A stretch of DNA of 7,259 bases from UBA668 sp046076025 (GTDB lineage: Bacteria; Actinomycetota; Acidimicrobiia; Acidimicrobiales; Ilumatobacteraceae), in the NCBI GenBank assembly GCA_046076025.1, contig JBJTRF010000157.1, positions 1 through 7,259 on the forward strand, in the 5' to 3' direction. Both the position numbers and the translations under genes were made by a program. The notes under the pieces were generated by a model that worked only from the letters and a program-made list of their open reading frames with translations, searched no databases and had not been told where the DNA came from. How positions within the stretch are numbered: the stretch's first letter is position 1; each line of letters begins with the position of its first letter. Shown here one piece after another: positions 1 to 5,454 of this stretch.

Positions 1-390
1 GACGAATGCGCCGATGCCCTCCACGTGCAGCCGGGTGACGACGTCGTGCAGATGGTGCGGATTCGCGCCGCCGGCGGCCAGCCCCTCGCCGTGCTGCGCA
101 ACTGGCTGATACCCGAGGTGGCCAGCGACCTCACCGTGGCCCACCTCACCTCGCGCGGGCTCTACGACCTGCTCCGCGAGCGAGGGGTCAGGCCGCACCT
201 CGCCTTCCAGCGCCACGGCGCAAAGGCCGCCGACGCCTGGGAGGCGCAGCAGCTGGGCATCGAGGTGGGCGATCCGCTCGTCACGATGCACCGCATCATG
301 CAGGACGTCACCGGCCGACGCGTCGAGCTGACGCGCACCGTGTACCACGCCGAGCACTACACGGTGGAGACCACCGTGGTGGAGAACTGA
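1..390 (+). CDS. GntR/HutC-family transcriptional regulator, C-terminal UTRA domain (5' partial)
   Basis: The reading frame is open from base 1 to the TGA at 388-390 (129 codons), so the gene begins upstream; the GTG at 25 is an internal Val, not a start. The visible part is a UTRA effector-binding domain, the small-molecule sensing half of HutC-subfamily GntR regulators. It shows 'QMVRIRAAGGQPLAVL' (typical R-x-R...G-x-PLA pattern), then 'LYDLLRERGVRP', then 'AQQLGIEVGDPLVTMHRI', and a closing 'D-x-x-G-R-x-VE...Y' segment. The N-terminal winged-helix DNA-binding domain lies outside the window. The gene ends 10 bases before the oxygenase gene, and its stop overlaps that gene's Shine-Dalgarno, so it looks like an early cistron of the same operon. 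By analogy with the GntR-type IolR of Corynebacterium glutamicum it probably represses the iol genes until an inositol-derived ligand binds. The ligand and the orthology are inferred. The family call is firm. Confidence 0.85.
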   Translation, partial: DECADALHVQPGDDVVQMVRIRAAGGQPLAVLRNWLIPEVASDLTVAHLTSRGLYDLLRERGVRPHLAFQRHGAKAADAWEAQQLGIEVGDPLVTMHRIMQDVTGRRVELTRTVYHAEHYTVETTVVEN

Positions 391-395
391 GGAGG
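390..395 (+). promoter_or_regulatory. Shine-Dalgarno of the PhyH-family gene
   Basis: A perfect AGGAGG lies 5 bases before the ATG at 401. Its first A is the last base of the regulator's TGA stop. This is the strongest ribosome binding site in the window; it fixes the oxygenase start and implies translational coupling to the regulator. Confidence 0.85.
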
Positions 396-400
396 CCTTC

Positions 401-1576
401 ATGTCGAACGACCTGCGCACCGGCGCCGCTGCCAACTCGCGCATCGATCCGTCGACAGTCTCCGTCGACGGCCTGCGAGCCGCCGTCGAGCTGCCGATGC
501 CGCGGCCCGCGCTCGCTGCCGACATCCGCAGCGGCGTGCCCGTCTACGACGCCGCCGCACTCCGCCAGCACATCGCCGCATCCGGTCCGCTGGCGCTGCT
601 CGACGAATGGGCCGACGTGCTCGCGCACGGTGCAGGAATCTTCGTCGTCAGCGGCGCGGTCGATGCCGACGTGCTTCGCCCTGTCACGGCAGCCTTCACT
701 CGCATGATCGACGAGCAGAACGCGGCTGGCTCGGCCCAGGGCGACCACTTCGCGAAGCCCGGCACCAACGACCGCGTGTGGAACGCGTTCGAGAAGCTCG
801 CCGTCGCCGAGCCCGCTGCGTTCGTGCGCTACTACGCAAACGACATGCTCGCCCTCGGCTGCCGCGCCTGGTTGGGCCCCGGCTACCAGGTCAGCTCGCA
901 GGTGAACCGAGTCAATCCGGGCGGGCAGGCCCAGATGCCGCACCGCGACTACCACCTCGGCTTCATGACCGACGAGCGCGCCGCCGAGTACCCGCTGCAC
1001 GTGCACCACCTCTCGCCGGCGCTCACGCTGCAGGGGGCCATCGCTCACTGCGACATGCCCGTCGAGTCGGGGCCCACCATCTACCTGCCCGGCTCGCAGC
1101 GCTATCCCCTGGGCTATCTGGCGTGGCGTCATCCCGACGTCATCGCCTACTTCGATGCCGAGCACGTGCAGCTCGCGCTTGCCGAGGGCGACATGGTGTG
1201 GTTCAACCCGGCCCTGCTGCATGCCGCCGGCAGCAACCGCACCGCCGACATCCTGCGCATGGCCAACCTGCTGCAGGTGTCGTCGTCGATGGGACGCACG
1301 ATGGAGACCATCGACACGCGGCGAATCGCCGAGGCCATCTATCCGGCACTGCTCGAAGCGGCCGACACGCTCGACGCCGACTCGCTCGAGCACGTGCTGA
1401 CCGCAGCAACCGAGTGCTACGCCTTCCCCACCAACCTCGACCGCGATCCGCCGGTGGGCGGCCTCACGCCCCCGACCCAGCGCGACCTTGTCGGCGATGC
1501 CCTCGCACGACGCGCCACGCCAGCCGAACTCGCTGGCATCCTCGATGCCCACGACTGGCGCCGCGCCAGCCACTGA
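401..1576 (+). CDS. Phytanoyl-CoA dioxygenase (PhyH) family Fe(II)/2-oxoglutarate oxygenase
   Basis: This 391-residue cytosolic protein has no signal peptide or membrane segment. It carries the PhyH-family facial triad: H181-R-D183 in 'QMPHRDYHLGF' (HxD), and the distal His at H274 in 'LLHAAGSNRTADILRM', followed 12 residues later by R286, placed to bind the 2-oxoglutarate carboxylate. Between them 'MPVESGPTIYLPGSQRY' matches the family's 'GP(L)...PGSH' segment. Family members couple oxidative decarboxylation of 2-oxoglutarate to hydroxylation, or to hydroxylation-driven removal of a small group. The family includes phytanoyl-CoA hydroxylase, ectoine hydroxylase and the phosphonate hydroxylase PhnY, so the substrate cannot be read from family membership. 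The start follows a perfect AGGAGG. It sits between the iol regulator and iolG, and has no place in the textbook inositol pathway. I infer a role in converting an inositol derivative (methylated, deoxy or otherwise modified) to a form the pathway accepts. The catalytic class is secure and the substrate unknown. Confidence 0.85.
   Translation: MSNDLRTGAAANSRIDPSTVSVDGLRAAVELPMPRPALAADIRSGVPVYDAAALRQHIAASGPLALLDEWADVLAHGAGIFVVSGAVDADVLRPVTAAFTRMIDEQNAAGSAQGDHFAKPGTNDRVWNAFEKLAVAEPAAFVRYYANDMLALGCRAWLGPGYQVSSQVNRVNPGGQAQMPHRDYHLGFMTDERAAEYPLHVHHLSPALTLQGAIAHCDMPVESGPTIYLPGSQRYPLGYLAWRHPDVIAYFDAEHVQLALAEGDMVWFNPALLHAAGSNRTADILRMANLLQVSSSMGRTMETIDTRRIAEAIYPALLEAADTLDADSLEHVLTAATECYAFPTNLDRDPPVGGLTPPTQRDLVGDALARRATPAELAGILDAHDWRRASH
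449..471 (+). repeat. Perfect 8-bp inverted repeat in the 5' coding region of the PhyH-family gene
   Basis: The arms CCGTCGAC (449-456) and GTCGACGG (464-471) are exact reverse complements around a 7-base spacer. The sequence could form a GC-rich hairpin in the mRNA about 48 bases after the start codon, or be a dyad operator. It encodes ordinary residues (about 17-24), and in GC-rich DNA such a dyad can arise by chance. The structure is certain and its function is not known. Confidence 0.45.
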
Positions 1577-1643
1577 GGCACGTCGCGCCATCCCAGCCCT
1601 CACTATCCACACCCACCGCTTCCATCACAGACAGGACCACTCC
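1577..1643 (+). other. Intergenic spacer before iolG, C-rich and G-poor
   Basis: This 67-base gap is one of the two longest in the window. Bases 1591-1630 hold 21 C and only 3 G on the coding strand, unlike the flanking genes. A modest ribosome binding site, AGGA at 1633-1636, lies 7 bases before the iolG ATG. I see no hairpin with a T-run and no convincing promoter boxes. A C-rich, G-poor, unstructured stretch of this kind resembles a Rho-loading site, but it is short. Confidence 0.4.
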
Positions 1644-2639
1644 ATGGCACTTCGCATCGGACTCTTGGGCGCCGGCCGCATCGGCAAGGTGCACGCCAGT
1701 GCCATCGGCGCCACCGACGGTGCCGTGCTGACCGCCGTCGCCGACGCATTCCCCGATGCCGCCGCCGGCGTCGCCGCAGCGCACGGGGCCGACGTGGCAT
1801 CGATCGACGACATCCTCGCCGACCGCGACATCGATGCGGTCTTCATCACCACGCCCACCGACATGCACGCCGACCTCATCATCCGCGCAGCGCATGCCGG
1901 CAAGGCGATCTTCTGCGAGAAGCCGATCGACCTCGACGTGGCGCGGGTAGCCGAGTGCCTCGATGCCGTGACCGACACCAAGAGCACCCTGATGGTGGGG
2001 TTCAACCGCCGGTTCGACCCCAACTTCCGTGCCGTGCGCAACCGCATCGACGCCGGCGACATCGGTGCGGTCGAGATGGTCGTGATCACCTCGCGCGACC
2101 CCGGCCCGCCGCCGCTCGAATACATGGCGCGCTCGGGCGGCCTGCTGCGCGACATGACCATTCACGACTTCGACATGGCCCGCTTCCTGCTGGGCGAGGA
2201 GCCCAGCGAGGTGTTCGCCGTGGGCTCGGTGCTCGTCGACCCGGCCATCGCGTCGGTGCCCGACATCGACAGCGCAGCGGTCACCCTGCGAACCGCCTCG
2301 GGGAAGATGGCCCAGATCAACAACTCGCGCCGCGCCACCTACGGCTACGACCAGCGCATCGAGGTGCACGGCTCGAAGGGCATGGCCCGCGCCGAGAACA
2401 TCCACGAGACCACCGCCGAGGTCGCGGGCGGCCACGGCTACACACGCGCGCCGCTGATGAACTTCTTCCTCGAGCGCTATATGCCCGCCTACCAGGCCGA
2501 GGTCGCCGAATTCGTCGCCGCCGTCAGCGCTGGGCGCGAGCCGCTCGCCACCGGTCTCGACGGCCTGCGCGCCCTGCAGCTCGCCGACGCCGCCTACCAG
2601 TCGCTCGAGTCGGGCAGCCTCGTGCGGCTCTCGTGGTGA
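1644..2639 (+). CDS. iolG: Inositol 2-dehydrogenase (NAD-dependent)
   Basis: This protein oxidises myo-inositol at C2 to scyllo-inosose (2-keto-myo-inositol) with NAD+, the committed step of inositol catabolism. It is a 331-residue Gfo/Idh/MocA-family protein, close to the usual 330-345. The N-terminal Rossmann fold has 'GLLGAGRIGKVHA' (glycines 9, 11, 14), and D34 at the end of the second strand ('AVAD') favours NAD over NADP. The catalytic set is complete: K93 in 'CEKP', then D170-x-x-x-H174 in 'DMTIHDFDMARF', matching the Lys/Asp/His spacing of the Bacillus enzyme. 'GFNRRFDPNF' is also typical. I chose the ATG at 1644 because the Rossmann strand begins four residues later; the frame stays open back to 1488, but that stretch overlaps the oxygenase gene and is not family-like. 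Four bases separate its stop from the iolB start. An epimer such as scyllo- or chiro-inositol could be an alternative substrate, but context with iolB, iolC and iolD favours the main pathway enzyme. Confidence 0.9.
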   Translation: MALRIGLLGAGRIGKVHASAIGATDGAVLTAVADAFPDAAAGVAAAHGADVASIDDILADRDIDAVFITTPTDMHADLIIRAAHAGKAIFCEKPIDLDVARVAECLDAVTDTKSTLMVGFNRRFDPNFRAVRNRIDAGDIGAVEMVVITSRDPGPPPLEYMARSGGLLRDMTIHDFDMARFLLGEEPSEVFAVGSVLVDPAIASVPDIDSAAVTLRTASGKMAQINNSRRATYGYDQRIEVHGSKGMARAENIHETTAEVAGGHGYTRAPLMNFFLERYMPAYQAEVAEFVAAVSAGREPLATGLDGLRALQLADAAYQSLESGSLVRLSW

Positions 2640-2643
2640 TGCC

Positions 2644-3579
2644 GTGACCCGACGTCACATTCCGGCCGGCACCGCTACGCACGGCACCGACCCGCTGCGC
2701 GTCACGCCCGCCGACGCCGGGTGGACGTACTGCGGGCTCCATGTCGTCTCGCTGGCCGCCGGCGAGACGCGCACCCTGCACTCGGGCGACACCGAGCTGA
2801 TCGTGCTGCCGCTCTCGGCAACCGCCGTCACGGTCACCGCCGCCGGGCAGTCGTTCGCCGTCGAGGGCCGGACATCGGTCTTCGCCCGCGTCACCGACTT
2901 CGCGTACATCGGCCGCGACACCGAGTACACGGTCAGCAGCACCAGCGGCGGCGAGATCGCGCTGCCGTCTGCGCGCTGCGACCGCGCCCTGCCGCCTCGC
3001 TACGGCCCGACGGGCGACGTGCGCATCGAGATCCGCGGCGCAGGGCCTGCCACCCGGCAGGTCACCAACTTCGCCAGTCCCGAGGCATGGCCCCATGCCG
3101 ACAAGCTGATGTGCGTCGAGCTGCTCACCCCCGACGGCAACTGGAGCAGCTATCCGCCGCACAAGCACGACGACTCGCCCGAGTGCCCGGTGAACAACGA
3201 GGAGATCTACTACTTCCGCATTGGCCGCGCCGGCACCGCCGACTATGCCCCAGAGGGATTCGGGCTGCACCGCACCTACACGGGCGAGCCGGCGGACGGC
3301 ACCATCGACAGCACCATGAACAACCCCCTGGCCATCGACGATCACGTCACCGTGCGCGACGGCGACATGTACGTCGTGCCGCGCGGCTACCACGGGCCGT
3401 GCGTCGCCGCACCCGGCTACACCATGTACTACCTCAACGTGCTCGCCGGCCCCGGCGGCGAGCGGTCGATGGCGTTCTGCGACGACCCGGCCCACCACTG
3501 GGTGCGCGCCACGTGGGACGACATGCCCGCCGATCCGCGCGTGCCGATGGCGGACGCCACAGGAATGAGGCTGCGATGA
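2644..3579 (+). CDS. iolB: 5-deoxy-glucuronate isomerase
   Basis: IolB converts 5-deoxy-D-glucuronate, the product of IolD, to 2-deoxy-5-keto-D-gluconate, the substrate of IolC. The 311-residue protein is a bicupin-type isomerase, somewhat longer than the Bacillus protein (about 270). The IolB hallmark 'NWSSYPPHKHDD' is present, with likely metal ligands H173 and H175, then E186/E187 in 'NNEEIYYFRI', and H250 in 'PRGYHGP'. This is followed by 'GYTMYYLNVLAGP' and a C-terminal 'DDPAHHWV', all characteristic. The start is a GTG 4 bases after the iolG stop, with no strong Shine-Dalgarno. An ATG at 2639, overlapping the iolG stop as TGATG, is out of frame and closes after one more codon, so GTG is the best start. 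Expression probably depends on coupling to iolG. The 3' end overlaps iolC by ATGA. Confidence 0.93.
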   Translation: MTRRHIPAGTATHGTDPLRVTPADAGWTYCGLHVVSLAAGETRTLHSGDTELIVLPLSATAVTVTAAGQSFAVEGRTSVFARVTDFAYIGRDTEYTVSSTSGGEIALPSARCDRALPPRYGPTGDVRIEIRGAGPATRQVTNFASPEAWPHADKLMCVELLTPDGNWSSYPPHKHDDSPECPVNNEEIYYFRIGRAGTADYAPEGFGLHRTYTGEPADGTIDSTMNNPLAIDDHVTVRDGDMYVVPRGYHGPCVAAPGYTMYYLNVLAGPGGERSMAFCDDPAHHWVRATWDDMPADPRVPMADATGMRLR

Positions 3580-4526
3580 CCGCCAACCGCCCGCTTGAGC
3601 TGCTCACTGTCGGCCGCATCAGCGTCGATCTCTACGCCGAGCAGATCGGCGCCCACCTCAATCAGGTGCGCACGTTCCGCAAGTCGGTCGGCGGCACGGC
3701 GACGAATGTCGCCGTGGCCACCGCTCGCCTCGGCCACCGCACCGCCGTGTTCACCCGTCTCGGCAGCGATCCGATGGGCGGCTACATCCGCCACGCGCTC
3801 GAGCACACGTTCAAGGTCGACACCACCTGGATCGCCGACGATCCGGCGCTGCGCACGCCGCTCGCCTTCGCCATCATGGAAGACCCCGGCGAGCCGCAGA
3901 TCGTCTTCTACCGCGAGCCCAAGGGTCCCGACCTCAACATCGAGGCGTCCGACATCGACGCTGCCGTGGTGCGCGACGTGCCGATCTTCTGGTTCCCGAC
4001 GTCGTGCCTGTCGGCCGAGCCCAGCCGCGGCACGATCCACCAGATGCTCGAGTGGCGCGATCGCCGCACGCACACCATCCTCGACCTCGACTGGCGGCCG
4101 CAGTTCTGGCAGCGGCCATCGGATGCCACCGCCGAGCTCGCCCAGGTGCTGCCCCACGTGACGATGGCCATCGGCAACCGCACCGAGTGCGAGATCGCCG
4201 TCGGCGAGACCGACCCCGACCGCGCCGCCGACGCCCTGCTGGCGCTCGGCCTGCAGGCCGCCGTGGTGAAGATGGGCGGTGACGGCGTGCTGGTGGCATC
4301 GGCCGACGGCATGCGCGAGCGCATCGCGCCCTACCCGGTCGAGGTCGTCTGCGGCCTCGGCGCCGGCGACGCCTTCGGCGGGGCGCTGTGCCACGGACTG
4401 CTGTCGGGCTGGGACCTCGCACGATGCGCACGGGCCGGCAACGTCGCCGGCGCGCTCGTCGCCGCACGGCTGATGTGCGCCGACGACATGCCCTACCTCG
4501 AGGAGATCAATGCCGCACTTGGATGA
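3576..4526 (+). CDS. iolC: 5-dehydro-2-deoxygluconokinase (PfkB family)
   Basis: IolC phosphorylates 2-deoxy-5-keto-D-gluconate with ATP, giving the 6-phosphate that an aldolase then cleaves. This 316-residue ribokinase/PfkB-family protein is near the usual length (about 325). The first PfkB signature is 'GGTATNVAVATARLG' at residues 39-53. The C-terminal signature 'GLGAGDAFGGALCHGL' carries the catalytic base D265 and the anion hole. 'GDPMGGYIRHAL'-like text after 'RLGS' and 'DLDWRPQFW' in mid-protein are IolC-like rather than general sugar-kinase features. The ATG at 3576 overlaps the iolB stop (ATGA). The frame is open far upstream inside iolB, but that part is only a shadow of iolB. The protein is a stand-alone kinase, unlike the proteobacterial form, in which IolC is fused to a C-terminal DUF2090 domain. 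The following gene appears to supply the aldolase function separately. Confidence 0.93.
   Translation: MTANRPLELLTVGRISVDLYAEQIGAHLNQVRTFRKSVGGTATNVAVATARLGHRTAVFTRLGSDPMGGYIRHALEHTFKVDTTWIADDPALRTPLAFAIMEDPGEPQIVFYREPKGPDLNIEASDIDAAVVRDVPIFWFPTSCLSAEPSRGTIHQMLEWRDRRTHTILDLDWRPQFWQRPSDATAELAQVLPHVTMAIGNRTECEIAVGETDPDRAADALLALGLQAAVVKMGGDGVLVASADGMRERIAPYPVEVVCGLGAGDAFGGALCHGLLSGWDLARCARAGNVAGALVAARLMCADDMPYLEEINAALG
4500..4505 (+). promoter_or_regulatory. Shine-Dalgarno of the Cgl0158-type gene, inside the end of iolC
   Basis: GAGGAG lies 4 bases before the ATG at 4510, inside the last codons of iolC. It supports this start and the 17-base overlap. Another ATG at 4523 overlaps the iolC stop but is in a different frame from the downstream protein. 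Confidence 0.65.
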
Positions 4527-5454
4527 CGACCGCTGGCAGTGGCTCATCGCCGCCCGCGCCGAGCACCCGCGGCTGCCGCTCGGGAAGCTCGCCGCCCGTC
4601 GCCGTCGCCCGCTGCTGCGAGACGGCCGGCTGTTCATCGTCGCTGCCGACCACACGGCACGCGGCGCACTGGGCGTGCCGGGCGAGCCGTTCGCGATGGC
4701 CGACCGCCGCCGCCTCCTCGAGGCCCTGCTCACTGCGCTCGCCAATCCCGAGGTCGACGGCGTGCTGGTCAGCGCCGACATCGCCGAAGACCTGGCCGCG
4801 CTCGATGCGCTCGACGACCGCCTCGTGTTCGGCACGATGAACCGCGGCGGCATCATCGGCGCGCAGTGGGAACTCGACGACCGGATGACCGCCTACAGCG
4901 CCGCCACCATCGCCTCGAACGGACTCGACGGCGGCAAGGTGCTGCTGCGCATCGCCGACGACGACCACGGCACGGCGCGCACGCTCGAGGCATGCGCCCG
5001 CGCCGTCGACGAGTGCGCTGCGCTCGGCCTGCCGATCATGGTCGAGCCGCTTCCCTACCACCACGATCCGGCCACGGGCCGGGCAACGCTGCTCGCCGAC
5101 GAGGATGCGCTGCTGCGTGCCGTCGCCATCGGCAGCGGCCTCGGCTCGAGCACCACCAGCACCTGGCTGAAGGTGCCGGCCAGCAGCAACCCGCAGCGCA
5201 TGCTGTCGTGCACGACGCTGCCGGCGCTCATCCTCGGCGGCACGCCCGGCCCGGATCCCGACGCCACGTTCGCGTCGTGGGAGGCAGCCATGCAGGTGCC
5301 CAACGTCCGCGGCCTCGTGGTCGGCCGAGCGCTGCTCTACCCGCCCGACGGCGACGTGGCGGGCGCCATCGCCCGGGCCGCCCGCATCGTCCGCCCGGCA
5401 GGTGCCGGCACGCACGACAGAATCAGCACGCACACCCTGAGGAGCACACCATGA
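4510..5454 (+). CDS. Cgl0158-family (beta/alpha)8-barrel protein, probable class I 2-deoxy-5-keto-gluconate-6-phosphate aldolase
   Basis: This 314-residue protein resembles the barrel protein encoded with the iol genes of Corynebacterium glutamicum (Cgl0158). Eight strand-like segments can be read in order: 'FIVAADHTARG' (D47 near its end), 'GVLVSADIA', 'RLVFGTMNRGG', 'KVLLRIADDD' (K143), 'IMVEPLPY' (E179), 'TWLKVPASSN' (K221), 'ALILGGTPG' and 'GLVVGRALL'. K221 falls on the sixth strand, where class I aldolases of the DeoC/FbaB/LacD type hold their Schiff-base lysine. The GGT (243-245) and GR (272-273) elements on strands 7 and 8 look like their phosphate-binding loops. In this context it could cleave 2-deoxy-5-keto-gluconate 6-phosphate to DHAP and malonate semialdehyde, the job of the unrelated class II IolJ in Bacillus. 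The gene overlaps iolC by 17 bases, so the two are tightly coupled. The family match is from memory and the activity is inferred. I am not aware of a firm biochemical proof. Confidence 0.75.
   Translation: MPHLDDDRWQWLIAARAEHPRLPLGKLAARRRRPLLRDGRLFIVAADHTARGALGVPGEPFAMADRRRLLEALLTALANPEVDGVLVSADIAEDLAALDALDDRLVFGTMNRGGIIGAQWELDDRMTAYSAATIASNGLDGGKVLLRIADDDHGTARTLEACARAVDECAALGLPIMVEPLPYHHDPATGRATLLADEDALLRAVAIGSGLGSSTTSTWLKVPASSNPQRMLSCTTLPALILGGTPGPDPDATFASWEAAMQVPNVRGLVVGRALLYPPDGDVAGAIARAARIVRPAGAGTHDRISTHTLRSTP
5438..5444 (+). promoter_or_regulatory. Shine-Dalgarno of the second dehydrogenase gene
   Basis: TGAGGAG is placed 6 bases before the ATG at 5451, inside the end of the barrel-protein gene. 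It decides the start of the dehydrogenase, whose frame is open far upstream. Confidence 0.75.

Noticed and set aside
308..1612. Long minus-strand ORF of 434 codons opposite the oxygenase gene
   Set aside because: GC-rich coding DNA with G/C third positions leaves antisense frames open. The translation is low-complexity (Gly, Val, Arg, His rich) and resembles no family, while the + strand encodes a clear PhyH protein.
1488..1643. Upstream extension of iolG to an ATG at 1488
   Set aside because: It would add 52 residues not typical of IolG, overlap the oxygenase gene by 89 bases, and separate the start from the AGGA site. The Rossmann fold begins right after the ATG at 1644.
2721..3575. Upstream open frame leading into iolC
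   Set aside because: It is an arginine-rich out-of-frame reading of iolB. The PfkB fold begins just after the ATG at 3576.
3429..4856. Minus-strand ORF of 475 codons opposite iolC
   Set aside because: It is the antisense shadow of iolB, iolC and the barrel-protein gene, with no recognisable domain.
4539..5450. Upstream open frame leading into the second dehydrogenase
   Set aside because: It is an arginine-rich shadow of the barrel-protein gene. A Shine-Dalgarno and the Rossmann motif place the start at 5451.
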